A program made the translations under genes and the position numbers. Shown piece by piece: positions 52,119 through 59,215 of a DNA stretch of 64,000 nt. The DNA is taken from assembly GCA_038521825.1 (NCBI GenBank), contig JBCBKL010000010.1, forward strand, positions 56,091 through 120,090. The letters are read 5' to 3'. Every line of letters begins with the position of its first letter. Within the stretch, counting starts at the first letter, position 1. Origin of the DNA: JBCBKL01 sp038521825 (lineage in GTDB: Bacteria > Pseudomonadota > Alphaproteobacteria > Rhodobacterales > Rhodobacteraceae). Below the pieces are notes generated by a model. That model was not told the DNA's origin. It did not search any database and was given only the letters and a program-made list of their open reading frames with translations.

Positions 52119-52305
52119 CTAACGAAGGGGATCCGACAAAGCCCGCAGCATGACGGGTGAGACATCCGCAGAAGCGTACCGCGCGGTGTAGTCGTGATAT
52201 TGCCAGCCGTCACGTTGTCGCTCCTTGAAGAAACACCTTCGCTTCGGCCCATGTCTCGAAAAAGTCACGGCAGCTTGCCCCAACCAATCGCACGTATTTG
52301 GTCAA
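52119..52305 (-). pseudogene. Short reading frame with an apparent one-base frameshift
   Basis: A TTG at 52,305 overlaps the GFA stop (TTGA) and opens a 31-codon frame (TKYVRLVGASCRDFFETWA...) ending at 52,210. Near 52,222 a one-base shift joins it to KERQRDGWQYHDYTARYAS... ending at 52,119, giving about 60 residues of normal-looking protein just before the hydrolase gene. Either a small gene has been frameshifted or the sequence has an error; a genuine 31-residue peptide is also possible. Family not recognised. Confidence 0.4.
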
Positions 52306-52751
52306 TGGTTCGCCCCCTCATTCAGGTGGGCGAACTGGGCCTCATACTCCCGTTGCGGCACGCGCATCGCCGCGTGGCCATCCAGCCAGAACCCCTCGGG
52401 GTGCCGGTCGGCATAGACGACGCGCGTCAGTCGCGCGCCGGCGGCGTTCTCAAACAGGCCGGGGCACAGTTCCAGACACCCGACGCCCGGGCCTTCGATC
52501 CCGCGCAGCCACAGGGATGAGCCGCACGTGTCACACCAGGCCCGCTCCGCGAGCCGGGAGGACCGGTGCACCTTTACCGGGCCGCTCCATTGCACCTGAT
52601 CGACGGGTGCCTCGATGCCCATCTGCACGCCGCCACCCCAGCGCGTACAGAGATCGCAGTGGCACGCGCTGATCTCATCGGACAGGCCGCGCACCTGCAC
52701 CGTCACTGCACCGCAGAGGCAGTGTCCCTCGATATGTCCTTGCGCGCTCAT
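52302..52751 (-). CDS. GFA-family protein (third of three in tandem)
   Basis: A 149-residue zinc-fold GFA protein. Ligand cysteines: HCLCGAVTV, ACHCDLC and AWCDTCGSSLW. Extra cysteines occur in GVGCLELCPGLF. The family name refers to glutathione-dependent formaldehyde activation, but that activity is disputed and rarely shown. It overlaps the upstream GFA gene by four bases (ATGA) and the downstream short frame by four (TTGA). It shares the LxxRAWCDTCGSxLW and GLFExAAG patterns with its two neighbours, so the three are paralogues. Confidence 0.85.
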   Translation of the reverse strand: MSAQGHIEGHCLCGAVTVQVRGLSDEISACHCDLCTRWGGGVQMGIEAPVDQVQWSGPVKVHRSSRLAERAWCDTCGSSLWLRGIEGPGVGCLELCPGLFENAAGARLTRVVYADRHPEGFWLDGHAAMRVPQREYEAQFAHLNEGANH

Positions 52752-53182
52752 GCGTCGTCCTCTTCGGAAACACCGAAGGCTTCAAGTGTCTCTTTGGTCG
52801 ACAAGCGCTTGTGCTCTCCGGCCAGCGCATAGCCCTGCGGGCAAAGGTCAGCAAAGAATTCCAGCTTCAGTGGCGCGCCCGCGGCGTCCTCGAACAGGCC
52901 CGCCGCCAGATGCCGCGCGCCATCGTTCGTTGTCCCGTACCAGAGCGTCGATCCACAGACGTCGCAAAATCCGCGCTCTGCCCAATCCGACGAGCGATAG
53001 GATTTGGCCGGGCCCTCGATCCGCTCCGATCCCGGATCGGTGGCCAGCGACATGAACATCGAAGAGGTGTGCTGGCGGCACATGTCGCAATGGCACGCAC
53101 GCACGATCGGGTCCGTCACGGTGGCCCGAACCGTTACCGCGCCACACAGGCAGCGCCCGGTTATCTCGCGTGGTGAGGTCAT
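52748..53182 (-). CDS. GFA-family protein (second of three in tandem)
   Basis: A 144-residue GFA protein. Cysteines: RCLCGAVTV, ACHCDMCRQH and GFCDVCGSTLW. ELFE-like GLFEDAAGAPLKLEFFAD and the acidic end GVSEEDDA follow. All seven putative zinc ligands are present. Coupled to both neighbours by ATGA overlaps. The middle copy differs most in the 60-90 region (WYGTTNDGARHLAAG), suggesting different ligands among the three. Confidence 0.85.
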   Translation of the reverse strand: MTSPREITGRCLCGAVTVRATVTDPIVRACHCDMCRQHTSSMFMSLATDPGSERIEGPAKSYRSSDWAERGFCDVCGSTLWYGTTNDGARHLAAGLFEDAAGAPLKLEFFADLCPQGYALAGEHKRLSTKETLEAFGVSEEDDA

Positions 53183-53661
53183 GTCACGTCCGCTCCCTGA
53201 CTGGTCGCGTCATCCAACGCCGGAAATTTCGCCACACACTCGGCGCGTGTCAGCACCGCCCGCCCAGTGCCCGCATAAGCAAAGCTGTCGGGCTTTTGAT
53301 CGATGAAAATTTCGGTGCTCATCTCAAAACCGCTGGCATCATCAAAGAGCCCAAGGGGGATTCCGTACGAGCCCGACCATTCGTTATCCTGGGTCATGCG
53401 AAACCACAGGTTCGATCCGCAGCGATCACACCACGCGCGCTCGGCCCAGTCAGAGCTCTGAAATGTGCGGATATGCTCCTCGCCGCTCCATTCCACATTT
53501 TCGACCGGGACGTCGAGGTCCAGTAGCGCGGACCCAGTCCAGCGGCGGCACATTTCGCAATGACAGGCTGCAAATTTTTCCGGCACGCCACGCGCGACAA
53601 AACGCACAGTGCCGCAAAGGCACGCACCGCTCGCAGTTCTTTCTGTCGTCGTCGCGTTCAC
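53179..53661 (-). CDS. GFA-family protein (first of three in tandem)
   Basis: A 160-residue GFA protein, first in the array. Cysteines: ACLCGTVRF, ACHCEMCRRW and AWCDRCGSNLWF. The start is GTG at 53,661 with a weak AAAGG upstream. A nine-codon mini-frame (MADPKTAKG, 53,697-53,668) ends just before it and could couple translation, although it lacks its own SD. The promoter region carries the repeated CAAAACGTACA motif. Confidence 0.85.
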   Translation of the reverse strand: MNATTTERTASGACLCGTVRFVARGVPEKFAACHCEMCRRWTGSALLDLDVPVENVEWSGEEHIRTFQSSDWAERAWCDRCGSNLWFRMTQDNEWSGSYGIPLGLFDDASGFEMSTEIFIDQKPDSFAYAGTGRAVLTRAECVAKFPALDDATSQGADVT

Positions 53662-53851
53662 GTCTGTTTAACCTTTCGCGGTTTTCGGGTCAGCCATGTT
53701 GACCAGTCGCGTTAGTCCTCTGTTTCCGATCCGCCGATCAGGCGAATTGTACGTTTTGAGGCTAAAACTGTACGTTTTGCTGTTTTCACCCCCGTTTGGC
53801 CGATTCCGGGGCAATTTGAAAATGTACGTTTTGGCCTTCGTTTTGTACGAA
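53662..53851 (-). promoter_or_regulatory. Repeat-bearing leader between gltD and the GFA array
   Basis: This 190-base AT-rich gap contains three direct copies of CAAAACGTACA (minus strand) and one rearranged copy, CGTACAAAACG, next to the gltD stop. Between them lies a CCCCG/CGGGG inverted repeat (about 53,793-53,813) that has no T run and so is a poor terminator. The repeats look like binding sites for a regulator of the GFA-hydrolase-gltB unit. Confidence 0.5.
53748..53849 (-). repeat. CAAAACGTACA direct repeats
   Basis: Copies on the minus strand lie at 53,758-53,748, 53,779-53,769 and 53,833-53,823. The first two are spaced 21 bases start to start, two helical turns, and the third lies 54 bases further on. 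A fourth, permuted copy (CGTACAAAACG) is at 53,849-53,839. Exact 11-base identity among three copies in 86 bases is unlikely by chance. Confidence 0.65.
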
Positions 53852-55291
53852 TTACTCGGCAGCGATCGCCGATGCACCGACGCCCAGGTCTGCCAGAATG
53901 GCCTCGGCACAATCCCGTCCGTCACGAATGGCCCAGACCACCAGCGATGCGCCGCGCACGATGTCGCCGACCGCATAGACACCATCCAGTTCGGTCTTGC
54001 CGGTGGTGAACTCCGCCTTGATCGTACCCCAGCGCGTCACTTCCAGCGCCGGCTCATCGAACATTTGCGGCAGATCCTCCGGCTCAAAGCCAAGCGCCTT
54101 GATCACCAGATCCGCCTCTTCGACGTAGTCTGCGCCCTCGATCACCTCCGGAGCTTGCCGGCCCGTCGCATCAGGTGCGCCAAGACGCATCTTCTGAACC
54201 ATCACGCCAGAGACCTTTCCACCCACCTCGGTGAACCCTTTGGGCGCGCTCAACCACTCAAAGACAACGCCTTCTTCTTCGGCATTCGCAACCTCACGCT
54301 GGCTGCCCGGCATGTTGGCGCGGTCACGGCGATACAGACATTTGACGCTGCTCGCACCTTGGCGGATTGCGGTCCGCACACAGTCCATCGCGGTGTCGCC
54401 CCCGCCAACGACAACAACCCGGCGGCCCTTTGCATCAAGCGCTCCGGAATCGAACTCGGGCACGTCATCGCCAAAGCTTTTGCGGTTGCTGGCCGTTAGA
54501 TAATCGATCGCCTTCACGATGCTCTCGGCGTTGGCGTTCGGCATATGCAAATCCCGCGATTTGTAGACACCCGTCGCAATGACAACCGCATCGTGCTCAG
54601 CGCGGATAGTCGCGAACACATCCTTGTCGACGTCGCAATTCAGCTCGAAAGTAATGCCTGCATCTTCGAGTTGTTCGTTGCGGCGCATCACCACGTCTTT
54701 TTCCAGTTTGAAACCCGGGATACCGTAGGTTAACAATCCGCCCGCGCGGTCATAGCGGTCGTAGACGGTGACCTGAACGCCGGCCCGGCGCAGCATGTCG
54801 GCCGCAGCAAGACCACCTGGGCCAGCGCCAATGATGCCAACGGATACGGTATGCTCCTGAACCGGTCTGATAGGCTGAACCCAGCCCTGTTCCCAAGCTG
54901 TATCTGTGATGTATTTCTCGACAGCCCCGATGGTAACGGTACCATGGCCAGACTGTTCGATAACGCAATTGCCTTCACAAAGACGATCCTGCGGACAAAT
55001 CCGCCCGCAGATCTCAGGGAAAGTATTGGTGGCCTGGCTGACCTCATAGGCTTCGCGCAGCCGTCCTTCGGCCGTAAGCATTAGCCAGTCGGGGATATTG
55101 TTGTGCAGCGGACAATGCGACTGGCAATAGGGGACGCCACATTGGCTACACCGGCTTGACTGCTCTTTTGCCTTGGCGTCAGCATACTCGGCATAGATCT
55201 CGTCAAAGTCCGCCTTCCGCAGATCAGCTTTGCGCTTTTCCGGCATGTCCCGTTCAACGGTTACAAATTTGAGCATAGGCTGATCTGCCAT
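53852..55291 (-). CDS. gltD: Glutamate synthase (NADPH) small subunit
   Basis: A 479-residue flavoprotein that carries electrons from NADPH to GltB. N-terminal cysteine clusters CSQCGVPYCQSHCPLHNNIPDW and CGRICPQDRLCEGNCV bind 4Fe-4S; the FAD fold is VGIIGAGPGGLAAADML and the NADPH fold is VVVVGGGDTAMDC. The start MADQPML follows GGGGAGGACGCAAT; a 16-codon longer frame lacks a site. It is the first gene of the minus-strand glutamate synthase region, with five other frames between it and gltB. Confidence 0.95.
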   Translation of the reverse strand: MADQPMLKFVTVERDMPEKRKADLRKADFDEIYAEYADAKAKEQSSRCSQCGVPYCQSHCPLHNNIPDWLMLTAEGRLREAYEVSQATNTFPEICGRICPQDRLCEGNCVIEQSGHGTVTIGAVEKYITDTAWEQGWVQPIRPVQEHTVSVGIIGAGPGGLAAADMLRRAGVQVTVYDRYDRAGGLLTYGIPGFKLEKDVVMRRNEQLEDAGITFELNCDVDKDVFATIRAEHDAVVIATGVYKSRDLHMPNANAESIVKAIDYLTASNRKSFGDDVPEFDSGALDAKGRRVVVVGGGDTAMDCVRTAIRQGASSVKCLYRRDRANMPGSQREVANAEEEGVVFEWLSAPKGFTEVGGKVSGVMVQKMRLGAPDATGRQAPEVIEGADYVEEADLVIKALGFEPEDLPQMFDEPALEVTRWGTIKAEFTTGKTELDGVYAVGDIVRGASLVVWAIRDGRDCAEAILADLGVGASAIAAE

Positions 55292-55513
55292 ATTGCGTCC
55301 TCCCCGCACGCGAGTCTGAGTGGGCGACGCATACGGCATCGCGGGACTGATTAAAAGTCACAATATATGACCTACTTGTAGAATACTTTCTGGGAAATCG
55401 CTTCGTGCTCTGCACCAAGAGCAAAATTAAGGTCCGATCCGGTCTCTTTTTCAGCCTTTGCTATCGGAATCAATGGCTTGTAAACGAGTGGTATCACAAG
55501 TTAACGCGCACCC
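55292..55513. promoter_or_regulatory. Divergent region, gltD / uppP
   Basis: These 222 bases have an AT-rich core (about 55,350-55,400) that could hold the gltD promoter on the minus strand, and they also supply the uppP promoter. A motif like CATATAT on the minus strand near 55,367 may be a -10. No NtrC or RpoN signature was recognised. Confidence 0.35.
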
Positions 55514-56317
55514 ATGACACTTTTTCAACTTTTGCTGGTAGCGATCATTCAGGGCGTGACCGAGTTCCTGCCGATCAGCTCGTCCGGGCACCTTATATTG
55601 TTACCGCAGATGACCGGGGCACAAGATCAGGGGCTGGCCATAGACGTTGCTGTGCATGTGGGCACGTTAGGCGCAGTCGTTCTTTACTTCTGGCCCCAGG
55701 TCCGGATTGCCTTGGCAGGTACGCTGAGGCTTGTGCGGGGTCGTGTCGACACCCAGGGGGCGTTTCTTGCCCTATGTCTGGCCATCGCAACGATTCCTGC
55801 CGTCATTGTCGGACTTGGTATCAGACTGATTGGGCTGGATGAGGCCATGCGCAGTGTCGAGGTTATTGGCTGGACGATGCTGATATTCGGCATCTTGCTC
55901 TACTGGGCAGATATGAAGGGCGCCGAAGACCGGAGCGCTGATCGTTGGACGCTGCGCCACGCCATGCTCTTTGGTCTGGCCCAATGCCTCGCGCTCATTC
56001 CGGGGACCTCACGTTCTGGCATCACCATCACAGCGGGGCGGATGTTGGGATATGACAGAGAAGGCGCCGCCACTTTGTCGATGCTCATGTCGATCCCGGT
56101 GATCCTCGCGTCCGGTCTGGTTCTGAGCTTGGATGTGGTGGGGCAGGCGAATTGGGCCCTCGCCCGCGACGCCTCGATCGCGGCGGCGTTCGCATTCTTG
56201 GCAGCCTTCGCCGCGCTCTATCTGATGATGCGACTGCTCAAGAGCGTCAGCTTCACGCCATATGTCATCTACCGGGTCATTTTTGGCTTAGGCTTGTTGA
56301 TCTGGGCCTACACCTAG
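55514..56317 (+). CDS. uppP: Undecaprenyl-diphosphatase
   Basis: A 267-residue BacA-type membrane phosphatase with about eight helices. The two signature motifs are QGVTEFLPISSSGHLIL (14-30) and PGTSRSGITITAGRML. It recycles undecaprenyl diphosphate to the monophosphate carrier used for peptidoglycan and for the polysaccharides encoded on both sides of this window, and it gives bacitracin resistance. Convergent with the NDUFA9-like gene, four-base overlap. Confidence 0.93.
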   Translation: MTLFQLLLVAIIQGVTEFLPISSSGHLILLPQMTGAQDQGLAIDVAVHVGTLGAVVLYFWPQVRIALAGTLRLVRGRVDTQGAFLALCLAIATIPAVIVGLGIRLIGLDEAMRSVEVIGWTMLIFGILLYWADMKGAEDRSADRWTLRHAMLFGLAQCLALIPGTSRSGITITAGRMLGYDREGAATLSMLMSIPVILASGLVLSLDVVGQANWALARDASIAAAFAFLAAFAALYLMMRLLKSVSFTPYVIYRVIFGLGLLIWAYT

Positions 56318-57297
56318 CTGCGCAGGTTCTCCGCGCTTTCCTTGATCGCATCGTATTGGCCGGACGGACGAAAGCGCCAAAGGTATTCAGGCAGGACCGC
56401 ATCCATGGAAACCGGCTTGATCCCCAAGTCGGCGAACCCCTTCGCCGTTTCACCGACAACATTGTCATTTCGCAAGTTCCGCACCTGATCCTGCGTGATT
56501 TGCGCTGGGATAAGCCCCAAGGAAAGAGTGTTGGCCAGATCAAAGCCGAACCCCATCAGGTTCGCAGCCCAGAACGGAATGTTCACAACACCCCGTTTGC
56601 GCCGGATCACTTCGAGCATCTGCTCCATCAGCGCGCGGAATGTCTTGATCTCGGGGCCGCCGAGTTCGTAGATCGCCGGGGCGACATCATCGGTCGTCAG
56701 GGCCAGTTCAGCTGCTTTCGCCACGTCGTCGACATAGACCGGCTGAAACTTCGTCGAAGCGCCGACAACAGGCAGCAATGGCCCCAGGCGGCTCATCGAA
56801 GCGAAGCGATTAAAGAACTCGTCCTCAGGCCCGAAAACGATCGACGGACGAAGGATGACTGCCTCCGGCACGTGGGCGAGAATGCCCGCCTCGCCTTCTG
56901 CTTTTGTCCGGGAATAGTCGCTGTCTGAACCCGCATCAGCACCGATGGCAGAGACGTGTACCAGCTTCTTGACGCCCTGCTGTGCCGCGATCCGGGCAAT
57001 ACGTTCCGCCCCTTCGGCCTGGATCGCATCGAAAGTGTTCTTGCCCAAAGGCGCGAGGATGCCAACGCAGTTGACCACCGCATCGGCGCCGAGCATCACG
57101 TCAGCGACCGACGCATCATCACGGATATTGCAAAATACCGGTTCGACCTGTCCGACGACGCCGTATGGCTTTACAAAAATCGCTTCGTTCGGTCTGCGCA
57201 CCGCGACACGTATCCGCCATCCAGCTTTGGCCATGCGTCGCGCGATGTAGCGCCCGACAAAGCCTGAACCGCCGTAAATCGTGACAAGCTTGGACAT
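56314..57297 (-). CDS. NDUFA9-like NAD(P)-binding protein
   Basis: A 327-residue atypical SDR: YGGSGFVGRYIARRMAKAGW (8-27) nucleotide loop, VVNCVGIL, KKLVHVSAIGADAGSDSDYSRTKAEGE and ILRPSIVFGPEDEFFNRFA. It is the alphaproteobacterial relative of the mitochondrial complex I accessory subunit NDUFA9, which binds NADPH. The bacterial role may be in complex I assembly or stability (inference). The start is chosen for AAGGAG upstream; a longer frame at 57,378 overlaps the tRNA promoter. Confidence 0.87.
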   Translation of the reverse strand: MSKLVTIYGGSGFVGRYIARRMAKAGWRIRVAVRRPNEAIFVKPYGVVGQVEPVFCNIRDDASVADVMLGADAVVNCVGILAPLGKNTFDAIQAEGAERIARIAAQQGVKKLVHVSAIGADAGSDSDYSRTKAEGEAGILAHVPEAVILRPSIVFGPEDEFFNRFASMSRLGPLLPVVGASTKFQPVYVDDVAKAAELALTTDDVAPAIYELGGPEIKTFRALMEQMLEVIRRKRGVVNIPFWAANLMGFGFDLANTLSLGLIPAQITQDQVRNLRNDNVVGETAKGFADLGIKPVSMDAVLPEYLWRFRPSGQYDAIKESAENLRS

Positions 57298-57388
57298 GGA
57301 ACACTCCTTGTTCGCGATACGGCGGATGTATCGTCGTGACGTGACGCCGACAAGCCGCCAATTCGCCGCGCAAAGCAACAGAATCGAA

Positions 57389-57416
57389 TTGACACCGATT
57401 TAACGCGGCCTTACAT
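57389..57416 (+). promoter_or_regulatory. Promoter of tRNA-Leu
   Basis: TTGACA at 57,389-57,394 matches the -35 consensus exactly. Sixteen bases later TTACAT (57,411-57,416) serves as -10. Transcription would start near 57,423, about 13 bases before the mature tRNA 5' end. Confidence 0.6.
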
Positions 57417-57435
57417 CCGCTTCCCACGACATCGT

Positions 57436-57522
57436 GCCCAGATGGCGGAATTGGTAGACGCGCTAGCTTCAGGTGCTAGTGTCCGTATGGACGTGGAGGT
57501 TCGAGTCCTCTTCTGGGCACCA
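57436..57522 (+). tRNA. tRNA-Leu (anticodon CAG)
   Basis: An 87-nt class II tRNA. The acceptor stem pairs GCCCAGA (57,436-57,442) with TCTGGGC (57,512-57,518), and ACCA is encoded. The D arm contains GGCGGAATTGGTAGACGC. The anticodon arm is CTAGC-TTCAGGT-GCTAG, anticodon CAG, reading CUG. A long variable arm (GTCCGTATGGAC) and T arm (GGAGG-TTCGAGT-CCTCT) complete it. It has its own promoter and lies at the left boundary of the capsule region. Confidence 0.96.
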
Positions 57523-57725
57523 ACACATCCCACAAAAGCTCCGTTTGGCGAGTTGCCATCGCTACAGACTTCGCCACCAGCTCGTGTCCCCGATCAGGTC
57601 GGGGCAGCTTTTCAAACTTGCCGGAACCTGTCCGCTCTTCCGTCGAAGTCTTGACCTGTTTACCGCCGTCAATCAGAAGGCAGCCGAAAGGAATGCGACT
57701 TGAATGGGTTAAGGAGGGAGGCAAC
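57523..57725. other. Gap between tRNA-Leu and the sulfotransferase gene
   Basis: These 203 bases follow the tRNA. They contain a hairpin with a short T run (57,588-57,614) and then the leader of the sulfotransferase gene, with AAGGAGGGAGG just before its GTG start. Frames crossing the tRNA on either strand are shadows. No integrase remnant or second copy of the tRNA end was seen. Confidence 0.4.
57588..57614 (+). terminator. Possible terminator downstream of tRNA-Leu
   Basis: CCCCGA (57,588-57,593) pairs with TCGGGG (57,599-57,604) around TCAGG, followed by CAGCTTTTC. The T run is short and offset, so termination may be partial. Confidence 0.4.
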
Positions 57726-58529
57726 GTGGGTCTGACGCGTCTACTACGCGGCAGCGAGCTTATCGACAGGCTATCAGTTCAAAGCGTTCATGAGAGGAAG
57801 CTGAGGCGCTTCTTCGGCGATGCGCGAATGATGAGTGACGAGGGACGTTCAGAGCGTCCGCATCTGGTTTTGTTGTTGTTCTACAACCGCTGCGGCTCAA
57901 ATCTGCTTGCTGAGCACTTACGTTCCACGGCGGTTTTTTCGGGTTTCTACGAGCAGCTGAACCACAATGTCGTAGAACACGCGTCGAAGAGACTTGATGC
58001 CAAAACATTTGCGCAATGCCTCGATGCAATGGCCCAACGGGATGGCGGCGGAAAGAAGATATATGGTTTCAAAGCATCTTGGGATCAGCTGATGATGCTG
58101 CATCGGTCGCGCTATTTGGGCCGGTTCAAGAGAGTTCAGGCCGTGCATATGGTCCGCGAATGCCGCTTGGACCAAGCGGTCTCACTATTGATCGCCAACC
58201 AGACCAAAAGCTGGACCAGTCAGCAGCCAAGTGCGATGGAGTCAAGCATCAAGTACGACCCAAGGCAGCTGCGAAAAATTCTTTCCGCTATCCACGAAGC
58301 GGAACAGCTTTCTTCGCTTGCTTGTGAACTGCTAGAGATCGAGCGGCTGACGGTCACATACGATCAGGTGGTAGCCTCGCCAAAAACATCTGTAGCAAAC
58401 ATCGCAGACTTTGTGGGTCAAGACATCGGCGACTGGTCACCCCACCCACCGAAGATGGAGAAACAGGCGTCAGAGGTGAATTCGGCATTCAAGCACCGGT
58501 TCATTGCGGAGACACGGGGCCTTTTATAG
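57726..58529 (+). CDS. Stf0-like sulfotransferase
   Basis: A 267-residue protein resembling the Stf0 sulfotransferases, which transfer sulfate from PAPS to carbohydrates. Seen: the 5'-phosphosulfate loop LLLFYNRCGSNLLAEHL (usually R-S-G-S-T-x-L), the helix RLDQAVSLLIANQTKSW that matches the Stf0 R-x-D-x-x-QAVS pattern, and LTVTYDQVVASPKTSVANIADFVG near the end. GTG at 57,726 has an excellent SD; the ATG at 57,618 would add 36 unrelated residues. It may sulfate the polysaccharide made by this locus, but the acceptor is unknown and the loop is atypical (Cys and Asn replacing Ser and Thr). Confidence 0.72.
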   Translation: MGLTRLLRGSELIDRLSVQSVHERKLRRFFGDARMMSDEGRSERPHLVLLLFYNRCGSNLLAEHLRSTAVFSGFYEQLNHNVVEHASKRLDAKTFAQCLDAMAQRDGGGKKIYGFKASWDQLMMLHRSRYLGRFKRVQAVHMVRECRLDQAVSLLIANQTKSWTSQQPSAMESSIKYDPRQLRKILSAIHEAEQLSSLACELLEIERLTVTYDQVVASPKTSVANIADFVGQDIGDWSPHPPKMEKQASEVNSAFKHRFIAETRGLL

Positions 58530-58530
58530 T

Positions 58531-59202
58531 TCATCCGGAAACGGGGCTCTTGAGCATGTTGGCTTCGTGCCGGGAAATTGCCTCGTTAATATCCTCAATA
58601 AACTCAAGGTCTCCGTTCTCCAAAATGACCGCACTGTCACAGATGTCGCGTAACAAGGGCATTGAGTGTGTGACAACTATGGCGCCTGAGCTCTGCAGCC
58701 GAGCATTCAGAACTTCCCGGCTCTTAGTTCGAAATGCAGCGTCACCCACCGAAGTGACCTCATCGACCAGGTAGGTGTCGAACTTGATCCCCATTGACGT
58801 GCCGAATGCCAGCCTTGATCGCATGCCGGCAGAATACGTCCTGAACGGCTGAGTAAAATGTGGCCCAAGCTCCGCAAAGTCCCGAACGTAGTCCACCAGT
58901 TGATCCGTATCTACGCCATAGATCCTGGCAACAAAGCGGACGTTCTGCGCGCCACTTAGTTCTGGATGGAACGAGCCAGCAAAACCGACGGGCCACGAGA
59001 TCGACCCCGTTGAATACACCTCGCCCATGGTTGGATCTTCGGTGCCAGCAATCATGCGCAAGAGTGTTGATTTCCCAGCACCGTTTCTGCCCAACAAAGC
59101 AATTGACCGACCCGACGGGAACACCGAATTGATATTCCGCGCCACGACCTTTTTTTCCGAACCGACGTTGTAGACCTTCAGGAGGTCTCGAAGCTCGATC
59201 AT
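58531..59202 (-). CDS. kpsT: Polysaccharide export ABC ATPase (KpsT type)
   Basis: A 223-residue ATPase: Walker A GRNGAGKST (38-46), signature YSAGMRSRLAF (123-133), Walker B FDTYLVDE (141-148) and the switch His in VVTHSMP. The short KpsT form, with no C-terminal O-antigen-binding domain. With KpsM it exports a group 2/3-type capsule or similar polymer. It is 13 bases downstream of kpsE. Its stop is one base from the sulfotransferase stop. Confidence 0.9.
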   Translation of the reverse strand: MIELRDLLKVYNVGSEKKVVARNINSVFPSGRSIALLGRNGAGKSTLLRMIAGTEDPTMGEVYSTGSISWPVGFAGSFHPELSGAQNVRFVARIYGVDTDQLVDYVRDFAELGPHFTQPFRTYSAGMRSRLAFGTSMGIKFDTYLVDEVTSVGDAAFRTKSREVLNARLQSSGAIVVTHSMPLLRDICDSAVILENGDLEFIEDINEAISRHEANMLKSPVSG

Positions 59203-59215
59203 GCGTTACCTTTAG

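Noticed and set aside
53793..53813. Inverted repeat CCCCG/CGGGG considered as the gltD terminator
   Set aside because: No T run follows on either strand and the loop is long.
57476..57724. Minus-strand frame over tRNA-Leu containing LVPRRGLEPPRPYGH
   Set aside because: This is the well-known false protein produced by translating the antisense of a tRNA gene.
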